A stretch of 7,903 nucleotides of DNA from Clostridia bacterium (lineage in GTDB: Bacteria > Bacillota > Clostridia > Christensenellales > DTU072), in the NCBI GenBank assembly GCA_028703745.1, contig JAQVME010000050.1:1-7903 (forward strand), read 5' to 3'. The notes under the pieces were generated by a model that worked only from the letters and a program-made list of their open reading frames with translations, made no database searches and had not been told where the DNA came from. Below are positions 1 through 6,362 of this stretch, in pieces. A program made the position numbers and the translations under genes. Numbering within the stretch: the stretch's first letter is position 1; each line of letters opens with the position of its first letter.

Positions 1-297
1 GGCTCTCAAATTGGCGTCGGTTTTGAAATCCAGCGCGCTGAAGGAGTCGTCAAATATGTATATTTCCGGTCGCCTGACTATAGCTCTGGCGATACTCAAG
101 CGCTGCTTCTGCCCGCCGGAGAAATTGCGCCCGCCTTGCTCGACCCACGAGTCAAGACCGTTCTCTTTTTCTTTTACAAAATTCTCGCTCTGAGCTATGC
201 GCAGAGCTTCCCAAATCTCTTCGTCGGTAGCGTCTTCCTTGCCGTATTGCAGATTTTGTCTTATGGTGCCTGAGAAAAGCACTGATTTTTGCGGAAT
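1..297 (-). CDS. C-terminal ATPase part of the ABC exporter, out of frame with the main ORF and cut by the window edge
   Basis: Read from 297 down to 1, this frame gives 99 open codons with no stop. They continue the nucleotide-binding domain of the upstream ORF exactly where that ORF loses its frame. Visible in order: the Q-loop (IPQKSVLFSGT, fragment residues 1-11), the ABC signature NFSGGQKQRLS (58-68), Walker B IYIFDDSFSALD (79-90) and the D-loop SALD. The residue after the Walker B aspartate, normally the catalytic Glu, is Asp (codon at 46-48). In heterodimeric exporters such as TM287/288 and BmrCD this change marks the degenerate ATP site, so I infer that this subunit pairs with a canonical partner encoded further left. 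The H-loop and the C-terminus lie outside the window. It is not an independent gene: it has no start or ribosome binding site. Either the gene is truly frameshifted or one base was lost in sequencing or assembly. Confidence 0.85.
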   Translation of the reverse strand, partial: MPQKSVLFSGTIRQNLQYGKEDATDEEIWEALRIAQSENFVKEKENGLDSWVEQGGRNFSGGQKQRLSIARAIVRRPEIYIFDDSFSALDFKTDANLRA

Positions 298-2606
298 AAT
301 CCGATTTTTGAACGGAGCGCTTCTTGAGGGAGGTCTTTTATGGGCTGTCCGTTGATAAGGATTTCGCCCTCAGTGATATCGTAGAACCTCGGTATGAGGT
401 TAATTACGCTGGATTTGCCGCTGCCTGTGCCGCCGACAATGGCAGTGACCTTGCCTTTTTCGCAACTAAATGAGATATTCTCAAGCGTGTTCTTTTCGGC
501 TTCGGCGGTAAACTTGAAGTTGACGTTTTGGAAATCCACCCTGCCCTGTCCCTGACTTCTGTCTTCTGCGCCCGGGCTATCGACAACAGCTACTTGAGAA
601 TCAAGCACCTTGTTTATTCTCCAGGCAGACGCGCTGGCTCTGGGATACACCACAACAACCGTTGCAAGCATAATAAGGGCTATCATAATTTGAGTGGTGT
701 ATTGTATAACCGCCATCATACTGCCGACATCGTCGATAGTATTGTTGGCTATGCCTTTTGCGGCGACCCATACGATAACAACCATAGTGCAGTTCATTAC
801 TACTGCTATAAGCGGCGCCAGTATGGCGGTGTACCTGTTGACGGTAATGGAAAGCTTCGTCGTCGCTTGATTCATCTTGGCAAAACGCACTCTTTCGCGC
901 TCCTGCTGATTGAAGGCGCGCACTACTCTTATGCCGGTGATCGACTCCCGCATAATCTGTGTCAGCTGGTCAACTTTCTGCTGAATAAGTTTTATGATAG
1001 GATAAACTATTTTTACAGCTATACCCACAGCTAAGAAAAGAATGGGCAAGCAGTAGAACAAAACTGTCGTCATTTCGGCATTCTTACGCATAGAAAGTAT
1101 TACGCCGCCGACAATGGTGACGGGAGCGGCAAGAGCCGTTCTTAATACTAATAGAAAGACGTTCTGTATCTGGCTGATATCGTTCGTCGAACGAGTGATA
1201 AGGCTGGGTGTTGAGAAGGTGTCAAATTCAACCAATGAAAAGCCCTCTACCTTTCTGAAAACCTGACTTCTGATAACCTTTGAAAAGTTTGCGGCTATTC
1301 TGGCGCTCATAAGCATGGCGGCTATTGCGCAGGTCGAAGCGAAAACCGTAAGCAGCAGCATTACGCCGCCCTTTCGTAAAATAAAATCGTAATCGGCTCT
1401 CTGAATAGTCTCGCCGTCGGGTATGAGAATGTCCTCGGCGGTCTTTTCGGTCTTGTTCCGCTTCAGCGAGGGAGCGCCTCCTCTCGGGGACAGCTTGAGG
1501 TTGTCCAATATTTTTGCTATCCAGGTTTGCGGTTCCACAAATGTGGCTTGCTCCTCGGCTTCCTCTTTTGTGGTGCCGAGCTTGTTGGTTATCCATTTTG
1601 CGCCAACATACTTGTTGGCGGTACCGAGCACCTCGTTGCAGATTATTATTTCAAAATCCGGGAAGGGCTTCGGACGACCCGTATCCTCATCTATTTGGTA
1701 ATGTATTTTTGAAAGGTCTATAGGACCTCCGAGGGCGTCGACCTCTATTCTTTTGTATTGACCGTTGGCGTCGATGATGGCATCGCCGTTGGCGTCGCTT
1801 TCGACGGGAATGGGCAACAAGTTTCCGAAGACGGTATGCTTCATTGCGTATACGCAAGAAACAAGCAACTTCCTAGCATTGTCGTTGTCACGCCAGACGT
1901 TGTCATCCTCGTTCTCGTCCTCGTCGCTTGTAAACATATCTAAGAAGGTGTCCACCGTAACGGCTTTTTTGCTGGAATTGTAAAGCGAACCAAAATCAAT
2001 AAGTAGGCTTATGGACTCTTGTATACCGGGCTTGAGGTGATCGGGATAATTCTCGTAGTTGTAGATATAATCGTCGTCGTGATTGTCGGGCGTCCAAGTC
2101 GCAAGAGCGTTTATGTATTGGGGAGAGGACGTTGATTCGTCAGTGAATTGCGTACTTCTATTGGCGAACAGATCGGTTTTGCCAGCGTTTACTTTGTAGA
2201 GCTGATAGGGCCGCAAAGCGTCCATAAAAGGTATAAGCACCTCGTTAAAGAGCTCGCGAGAGTCTTTGACGGGTTTGTCTATAAAAGTGAAATCTATTTC
2301 GTTGTTGTAAAGGTCGTTCCACGTCTTCTTCAAATCTATGGTACTAAAGCCGTCCCGCATCTCAAATACGGGAATGGTGTCCTCGTCAAAGCCGTCGACA
2401 TCGCCCTTTACTTCAATTTTGCCAAAGGGGTTGGTCATTACTTCGTGGGTGTACATGGGTTCGTAATCGAGATAAATGCCGTCGTTTATGATGTCCGACA
2501 TCATTTCCGGCAAAAAAAGCTCTGCCATAGCCTGAGAAGCAACAAGTATCACCACTGCTGCAAGAATTAATGCCATAGGCTTGAGATTTCGGAACAATTT
2601 TATCAT
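261..2606 (-). CDS. ABC exporter half-transporter with a very large extracellular loop 1; frameshifted in the ATPase domain
   Basis: This is a multidrug/lipid-type ABC exporter subunit, an inner-membrane ATP-driven pump whose substrate cannot be told from sequence. TM1 lies at about residues 11-33 and ends in the family-like LFLPEMMSDIINDGI. The rest of the membrane domain resumes at about 405 (DYDFILRKGG), with further membrane segments near 413-437, 490-538, 593-617 and 632-655. The conserved coupling region FDTFSTPSLITRSTND is at 461-476. The ATPase domain starts near 690, with Walker A GGTGSGKS at 725-732. Between TM1 and TM2 lie about 360 extra residues, predicted extracellular and acidic. 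After Gly769 (codon 300-302) the frame is lost: the last 12 residues (LFRKNQCFSQAP) are unlike the family, and the stop follows at 261. The expected sequence continues one base out of phase from 297. The ATG at 2606 is preceded by GGAG (2612-2615) with 5-nt spacing. Restored, the protein would probably exceed 900 residues. Family assignment is firm; whether the product works is not. Confidence 0.9.
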   Translation of the reverse strand: MIKLFRNLKPMALILAAVVILVASQAMAELFLPEMMSDIINDGIYLDYEPMYTHEVMTNPFGKIEVKGDVDGFDEDTIPVFEMRDGFSTIDLKKTWNDLYNNEIDFTFIDKPVKDSRELFNEVLIPFMDALRPYQLYKVNAGKTDLFANRSTQFTDESTSSPQYINALATWTPDNHDDDYIYNYENYPDHLKPGIQESISLLIDFGSLYNSSKKAVTVDTFLDMFTSDEDENEDDNVWRDNDNARKLLVSCVYAMKHTVFGNLLPIPVESDANGDAIIDANGQYKRIEVDALGGPIDLSKIHYQIDEDTGRPKPFPDFEIIICNEVLGTANKYVGAKWITNKLGTTKEEAEEQATFVEPQTWIAKILDNLKLSPRGGAPSLKRNKTEKTAEDILIPDGETIQRADYDFILRKGGVMLLLTVFASTCAIAAMLMSARIAANFSKVIRSQVFRKVEGFSLVEFDTFSTPSLITRSTNDISQIQNVFLLVLRTALAAPVTIVGGVILSMRKNAEMTTVLFYCLPILFLAVGIAVKIVYPIIKLIQQKVDQLTQIMRESITGIRVVRAFNQQERERVRFAKMNQATTKLSITVNRYTAILAPLIAVVMNCTMVVIVWVAAKGIANNTIDDVGSMMAVIQYTTQIMIALIMLATVVVVYPRASASAWRINKVLDSQVAVVDSPGAEDRSQGQGRVDFQNVNFKFTAEAEKNTLENISFSCEKGKVTAIVGGTGSGKSSVINLIPRFYDITEGEILINGQPIKDLPQEALRSKIGLFRKNQCFSQAP

Positions 2607-2643
2607 TATTTCTCCGTTTCAGTTGCTTTTGACTTACCCAAAA

Positions 2644-2714
2644 AGATTAACATTTATATAAGATAAAGTCAATAAATAATCAACAAAATCTACATATAAA
2701 TAATGACAAGTCAA
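2644..2714 (-). promoter_or_regulatory. Promoter region of the ABC exporter gene (several overlapping candidates)
   Basis: The 133-nt gap between the regulator gene and the exporter is strongly AT-rich and holds two TTGACT boxes reading toward the exporter, at 2709-2714 and 2667-2672. The distal box has TAGATT at 2687-2692 with a 16-nt spacer. A second pair is TTGATT (2678-2683) with TATATA (2655-2660), 17-nt spacer. The proximal TTGACT has only a poor match (TAATCT, 2644-2649) at 17 nt. ATAAATAAT occurs twice (2672-2680 and 2696-2704), and a small palindrome TGACAAGTCA lies at 2704-2713 over the distal -35 box. I cannot decide which pair is used. No clear terminator for the regulator gene is visible here, so read-through into the exporter is possible. 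Confidence 0.4.
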
Positions 2715-2739
2715 CAGTAAATCATTGTTGTTCGCAGCC

Positions 2740-3303
2740 TTATTTTTTCATCAGTATTGCTAGAAATTTGCATTCCTTTCCTTCTGCCGCTATCATTCCG
2801 TGGGGCAGAGAAGAATCGTAGTAAATACTGTCTCCTGCGTTTAGGACTTCTGTTTTGCCGCTTATGGATACCTTTAGTGCGCCTTCCAGGACGTAGTCCA
2901 TTTCTTGGCCGCTGTGCATGGAGGTCTGAATCGGCATATCCTGCAGCCCTGCGGAAAAGGGTACGGTGACGATATACGGCTCGATGAGCCTGCTGTTGAA
3001 GCGGCTTGCTAAGTGCCTGTAATCAAAGCCCTTGCGCCTCTCAACGCTAAGTCCTCCGCCCTTTCTTTCAATACTGTAAGATTTTAGCCGCGCGTCAACT
3101 CCCGTGACAAGTTCGCCAAGGTCCATATTGAACCTTGTTGCGCATTTATTCAAAAATGAGAAAGTAAAATCTCTTTGTCCGTCCTCGTGAGAAGCGTATT
3201 CCTGCTCGGAAATGTTCAGCAACGCCGCCATCTCGCTCGCCGGAATCTCAAGAACCTCACGCATACCTTTTATTCTTTGGCCTATTGATTTTATGCCTTC
3301 CAT
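2740..3303 (-). CDS. XRE-family transcriptional regulator with C-terminal cupin sensor domain
   Basis: This is a cytoplasmic DNA-binding regulator of 187 residues. The N-terminal helix-turn-helix of the XRE/Cro type spans about residues 5-66 (IGQRIKGMREVLEIPASEMA, then ISEQEYASHEDG). A linker with KGGGLSVERRKGFDY (81-95) leads to a cupin_2 barrel at about 108-186, seen in HSGQEMDYVLEG (130-141) and GDSIYYDSSLPHGM (157-170). Of the usual cupin metal ligands, His130, Glu134 and His168 are present, while the first His of the HxH pair is Ser128. The length and domain order match the common XRE-cupin family (PuuR-like in layout), where the cupin is thought to bind a small effector; the effector here is unknown. 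The ATG at 3303 has a strong AAAGGAG four bases upstream. The gene has its own promoter with a palindrome at the likely transcription start, suggesting autoregulation. The permease upstream and the exporter downstream, in the same orientation, are plausible targets, but that is inference. Confidence 0.9.
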   Translation of the reverse strand: MEGIKSIGQRIKGMREVLEIPASEMAALLNISEQEYASHEDGQRDFTFSFLNKCATRFNMDLGELVTGVDARLKSYSIERKGGGLSVERRKGFDYRHLASRFNSRLIEPYIVTVPFSAGLQDMPIQTSMHSGQEMDYVLEGALKVSISGKTEVLNAGDSIYYDSSLPHGMIAAEGKECKFLAILMKK

Positions 3304-3328
3304 GGGACTCCTTTATATATAAAATATA

Positions 3329-3343
3329 ACTATAACATATAGT
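3329..3343. promoter_or_regulatory. Candidate operator: 6-3-6 palindrome at the start site of the XRE-cupin gene
   Basis: ACTATA-ACA-TATAGT is a perfect inverted repeat with 6-bp arms and a 3-bp centre, directly abutting the -10 box and covering the predicted transcription start. The size and position fit a dimeric XRE repressor site blocking its own promoter. The region is AT-rich, so chance is a real alternative. I do not see the same site upstream of the permease or the exporter. Confidence 0.45.
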
Positions 3344-3372
3344 ATTGTATAATATTAGTTCGTAGGTGTCAA
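3344..3372 (-). promoter_or_regulatory. Sigma-A-type promoter of the XRE-cupin gene
   Basis: The -35 box is TTGACA (3367-3372, a perfect match) and the -10 box is TACAAT (3344-3349, five of six), separated by exactly 17 nt. Transcription would start near 3337, giving a leader of about 34 nt before the ATG at 3303. The -35 box begins only 15 bases after the permease stop codon (3387-3389), and no convincing terminator separates the two genes, so the regulator may be both read through from the permease and transcribed on its own. Confidence 0.75.
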
Positions 3373-3386
3373 TACTAAAAACGCTT

Positions 3387-4508
3387 TTATGTCATTAATA
3401 AAATGTTTAGGAATCCCACCCCCGTCATAAGAGCCAGGAAGATGAGTCCGTACAGTGTAAACACCCCGAGAAAGCGTAGCGGTCTGTCGTCAAAACTGGT
3501 ATATAGCCTCATTACGACGACACCGGTAAGCGAAGCCAGTATGGTGCCGTTCTTGCCGATATTCGCGCCGAGAACGACGGGCAGAATATTCGAGCTGAAC
3601 TGCGAGATGATGATGACGGCAGGAGTGTTCGATATAAACTGAGTCAGCCCTATAAGAAGAAAAAACTCATTGCCGTTTATAATTTTTGAAAGCAACACGG
3701 CTATGCTTTCGATATTCTTAACGTTGCCGCTAAAAATGAAAAATGCCGTAAAAGTAAAAAGAATGGAATAATTGATATTTTTGTAAAGCGACCTGTCCAT
3801 AAATAGCATGGTCACCGCTACTATTGCGAAAGTAATAATGTAATAATTCTTTATTCTCAAAACAACCGCAGATATCGCCAATACCAGTAGCGCAAGGTAT
3901 ACGCCCAGCCGGAACTTCTTGACCTCTCTCTTTTTGGCATCAAAGGTGACGACAGGTTGTTTTTTTGTTAGCATACAGCATACAAAAAGTATGACTACGC
4001 CTACGATGAAGCAAGCGTATGCATTCTGAATAAGAAACGTCGAAGGCAAATCGTAATATGAGAAAAGATAGAGGTTCTGTGAATTCCCCATTGGTGAAAT
4101 CAGCCCGCCGAGATTGCAACCGATAGAAATAAGCACCACCGTCTTCAATGCAAGGTGCGACATATCACACATATTCAGCACTATAAGCGCGAAGGGTACA
4201 AAGGTTAGCACGGCAACGTCGTTGGTTATGAACAGCGCAAGTATAGTGGGGATGAAAACCAGCACGGTTATCAAACCGCGCGAGCTTTTTGTGTAGGGCA
4301 ATATCTTTGTTGCAATAATCCTGAAAGTGTTGATTTTTGACAGCCCTTTAATGATTATCATCAATGAGAATATCGAAGTAAGCGTCTTAAAATTTATGTA
4401 GCTTATGTATTCCTTGCTTGGGGGCACAAAAAAGCAGCTGATGACTGCAAGAATCACCGCTAAAATGAGTATCGGCTCTTTTTTTATAAATTTTAGTACC
4501 GCTTTCAT
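3387..4508 (-). CDS. SLC13/ArsB/CitM-superfamily ion permease
   Basis: This 373-residue polytopic membrane protein has about ten hydrophobic segments arranged as two related halves. The first half carries FITNDVAVLTFVPF (93-106) and GCNLGGLISPMGNSQNL (130-146), the re-entrant-loop signature of the ion transporter superfamily. The second half has the matching QFISNTPAVIIIS (290-302) and LGANIGKNGT (313-322). A charged cytoplasmic linker (TKKQPVVTFDAKKREVKKFR, 181-200) joins the halves. Relatives move anions such as dicarboxylates, citrate, sulfate or arsenite, often coupled to Na+ or H+; the substrate here cannot be read from sequence. It is shorter than ArsB (about 430 residues) but matches the length of compact clostridial SLC13-type permeases as I recall them. 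No arsenic genes (arsR, arsC, arsA) are nearby, so an arsenite role is unsupported. The ATG at 4508 has a purine-rich but imperfect ribosome binding site (GGAAGG, about 4 nt upstream). It has its own promoter and stands between the glycolytic terminator and the XRE-cupin gene. Confidence 0.88.
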   Translation of the reverse strand: MKAVLKFIKKEPILILAVILAVISCFFVPPSKEYISYINFKTLTSIFSLMIIIKGLSKINTFRIIATKILPYTKSSRGLITVLVFIPTILALFITNDVAVLTFVPFALIVLNMCDMSHLALKTVVLISIGCNLGGLISPMGNSQNLYLFSYYDLPSTFLIQNAYACFIVGVVILFVCCMLTKKQPVVTFDAKKREVKKFRLGVYLALLVLAISAVVLRIKNYYIITFAIVAVTMLFMDRSLYKNINYSILFTFTAFFIFSGNVKNIESIAVLLSKIINGNEFFLLIGLTQFISNTPAVIIISQFSSNILPVVLGANIGKNGTILASLTGVVVMRLYTSFDDRPLRFLGVFTLYGLIFLALMTGVGFLNILLMT

Positions 4509-4537
4509 CCGCCCTTCCGTATTTGTTATAATTAGTC

Positions 4538-4566
4538 ATTATATATTAATTTAATATAAAAAGCAA
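4538..4566 (-). promoter_or_regulatory. Promoter of the permease gene with a palindromic spacer
   Basis: The -10 box is a perfect TATAAT (4538-4543). At 17 nt upstream is TTGCTT (4561-4566), a weak -35 with three of six matches. Transcription would start near 4531, about 22 nt before the ATG at 4508. The spacer and part of the -10 box form a 17-bp palindrome, TATATTAA-T-TTAATATA (4542-4558). A weak -35 box combined with a symmetric spacer fits an activator- or repressor-controlled promoter, but the repeat is all A/T and could be fortuitous. Confidence 0.5.
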
Positions 4567-4690
4567 TATCAAAAGCCGATAATTACTTTTATTTATCCTA
4601 TGGGTGCGCCGATTTAGCTTTTTCTACTGCGTTTGGGATACGTAAATATGCTTTTTGTTTCCCATAAACTGATTTTATATCCACGCATCA
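4567..4690. other. Intergenic stretch between gpmI terminator and permease promoter, nothing recognised
   Basis: About 124 bases without a supported gene, riboswitch or repeat. The only reading frame toward the permease is a 24-codon ORF (4614-4688) with no ribosome binding site. An imperfect pairing of GGGA/TCCC blocks around 4634-4667 is too weak to call a structure. Confidence 0.5.
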
Positions 4691-4733
4691 AAATACAAAA
4701 AAATAAGAGGAGCTATCATACAACAGCTCCTCT
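4691..4733 (-). terminator. Intrinsic terminator after gpmI (end of the glycolytic operon)
   Basis: On the minus strand AGAGGAGCT (4725-4733) pairs perfectly with AGCTCCTCT (4706-4714) across a 10-nt loop, giving a 9-bp stem, and is followed at once by TATTTTTTTGTATTTT (4690s to 4705). The hairpin begins 26 bases after the gpmI stop. There is no T-run on the plus-strand side, so it acts in the minus direction only. Confidence 0.9.
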
Positions 4734-4759
4734 CGGGTGTAATATAATAGTTTTGTTTT

Positions 4760-6292
4760 TTAGCTGATAATTGATTTTCCTGTCATTTCTTCCGGCTGCT
4801 CTATACCCATAAGTTGTAAAAGCGTGGGCGCCACATCCGCCAGCACACCGCCTTGGCGCAAGCTGTACGGCTTGTCCGTTACGACGATAAACGGCACGGG
4901 ATTTGTGCTGTGCGCGGTGAACGGCGAACCGTCCTCCTCGTACATCTTGTCAGCATTGCCGTGGTCTGCGGTAATTATGGCGTTGCCGCGCTGTTCAAGT
5001 ACCGCCGCCAAAACTATGCCGACACTTTTGTCCACAGTCTCGACTGCTTCGACAGCCGCGTCAAACACTCCGGTATGTCCTACCATATCGCAGTTGGCAA
5101 AGTTCAAAACCATGACGTCGTATTTGCCGCTTCTGACAAGCTCCGCCGCCTTTTCTGCCGTTTCGAGCGCGCTCATAGTCGGTTTCATATCGTAAGTGGC
5201 GACCTTCGGCGACGGTATAAGCACCCTGTCCTCGCCCTTGTTCGGCACCTCGACCCCGCCGTTAAAAAAGAACGTAACATGGGCGTACTTTTCGGTTTCG
5301 GCAATGCGGAGTTGCTTTAGCGCGTTTGCGGCGAGAACCTCTCCGAGCGTGTTCTTCAGGCTTTGCGGTTTGAAAGCCGTGATAATATCGGTGAAGGACG
5401 CGTCATACTGCGTCATACCTACATAGTAAGGCGCAATATACCCGCTCTTTCGGTCAAAGCCTTTGAACTCCCGTTCAATAAAAGCGCGAGTTATTTCTCT
5501 CGCCCTGTCGGGACGGAAATTGAAAAATATAATGCTGTCGCCCTCTTCGATTCTTGCGACGGGAATGCCGTTTCTTTTCACCACTGACGGCAATACAAAT
5601 TCGTCGGTAACGTCCAAGGTGTAGCTACTTCGCACGGCGGCTTCGGCATCGTCGCAATCCACTCCTTCGCCCATAGTCAGCGCGTCGTATGCCTTCTGCA
5701 CCCGCTCCCATCTGTTGTCTCTGTCCATGGCGTAGTATCTGCCCATTACCGTAGCTATGCTGCCGAATTGTTGCGTGGCAATGAAAGCTTTTAGTTGTTT
5801 TATGAAGTCTGCGCCGCTTTTCGGGGGCACGTCTCTTCCGTCAAGGAAGCAATGGATATATATATCGTTCAAACCTTGCGACTTCGCCATCTTGATGAGG
5901 GCGAACAGATGCTCGATATGCGAATGCACGCCTCCGTCGGACAGCAACCCGTACACGTGCAGCTTCTTGTTGTTGTCTTTTGCGCGCTTGACGGCAGAGA
6001 GCAGTTCAGCTTTGTCAAAAAAATCTCCGTCTTTGATAGACTTGGTGATTCTTGTCAGCTCCTGATAGACTATCCTGCCCGCGCCCATATTCAAATGTCC
6101 TACCTCGCTGTTTCCCATCTGTCCGTCGGGAAGTCCGACGTCCATGCCGCTTGCGCCTATCACGGTATTCGGATATTCGGAAAATAGCTTGTCCAGGTTT
6201 GGCGTAGCCGCCTTCTTTATGGCGTTGCCATAAACCGACCCGGAAACCCCGAAGCCGTCCATTATTATTAGGGCGTTTATTTTTTTATCCAT
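4760..6292 (-). CDS. gpmI: 2,3-bisphosphoglycerate-independent phosphoglycerate mutase
   Basis: This enzyme interconverts 3-phosphoglycerate and 2-phosphoglycerate in glycolysis and gluconeogenesis without a bisphosphoglycerate cofactor, using two divalent metals (usually Mn2+) and a phosphoserine intermediate. Its 510 residues are the normal length. Visible catalytic features: Asp12 in MDGFG; the phosphorylated Ser62 in GQMGNSEVGH; His123 in DGGVHSHIEH; DGRD (151-154); Arg185 and Arg191 in MGRYYAMDRDNRW; Arg260 and Arg263 in NFRPDRAR; Lys335; Asp402 and His406 in NCDMVGHTG; Asp443 and His444 in TADHGNAD; and His461 in AHSTNPVPF. All expected metal and phosphate ligands are in place, so the enzyme should be active. 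The ATG at 6292 follows AGAGG with a 5-nt spacer. The gene lies 70 nt after tpiA, behind a hairpin, and is closed by a strong terminator. In many Bacillota enolase follows gpmI; here it does not. Confidence 0.98.
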   Translation of the reverse strand: MDKKINALIIMDGFGVSGSVYGNAIKKAATPNLDKLFSEYPNTVIGASGMDVGLPDGQMGNSEVGHLNMGAGRIVYQELTRITKSIKDGDFFDKAELLSAVKRAKDNNKKLHVYGLLSDGGVHSHIEHLFALIKMAKSQGLNDIYIHCFLDGRDVPPKSGADFIKQLKAFIATQQFGSIATVMGRYYAMDRDNRWERVQKAYDALTMGEGVDCDDAEAAVRSSYTLDVTDEFVLPSVVKRNGIPVARIEEGDSIIFFNFRPDRAREITRAFIEREFKGFDRKSGYIAPYYVGMTQYDASFTDIITAFKPQSLKNTLGEVLAANALKQLRIAETEKYAHVTFFFNGGVEVPNKGEDRVLIPSPKVATYDMKPTMSALETAEKAAELVRSGKYDVMVLNFANCDMVGHTGVFDAAVEAVETVDKSVGIVLAAVLEQRGNAIITADHGNADKMYEEDGSPFTAHSTNPVPFIVVTDKPYSLRQGGVLADVAPTLLQLMGIEQPEEMTGKSIIS

Positions 6293-6314
6293 TTTTACCT
6301 CTTTTTATATTAGA

Positions 6315-6344
6315 AAACAGAAGCGAAACCCTCCGCTTCTGTTT
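6315..6344 (-). terminator. Hairpin between tpiA and gpmI, terminator-like (possible attenuator)
   Basis: AAACAGAAGCG (minus strand, 6334-6344) pairs perfectly with CGCTTCTGTTT (6315-6325), an 11-bp stem around an 8-nt gap that can close further with G-U and A-U pairs. A short run, TTTTCT, follows, much poorer than the T-tract after gpmI. It starts 18 nt after the tpiA stop and ends about 14 nt before the gpmI Shine-Dalgarno. It may partly terminate, so that less gpmI than tpiA mRNA is made, or protect the 3' end of a processed upstream message. Confidence 0.5.
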
Positions 6345-6362
6345 CTCTTGTTACTCTTTGTT

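Noticed and set aside
528..1034. 168-residue plus-strand ORF within the ABC exporter gene
   Set aside because: It lies opposite a clearly conserved coding frame, has no ribosome binding site or recognisable domain, and is explained as an antisense shadow.
3377..3390. Possible terminator after the permease (AAAA-GCG-TTTT on the minus strand)
   Set aside because: The stem is only four A-T pairs, too weak to terminate, and it overlaps the stop codon.
3387..4508. Arsenite efflux pump ArsB
   Set aside because: The fold family fits, but the protein is shorter than ArsB and there is no arsR, arsC or arsA nearby; a general SLC13-type permease is the safer call.
4614..4688. 24-codon minus-strand ORF between gpmI and the permease
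   Set aside because: It begins right after the terminator T-tract, has no Shine-Dalgarno sequence and shows no recognisable peptide features.
4567..4690. Riboswitch or small RNA in the gap after gpmI
   Set aside because: No conserved aptamer core, no stable stem and no second terminator is visible.
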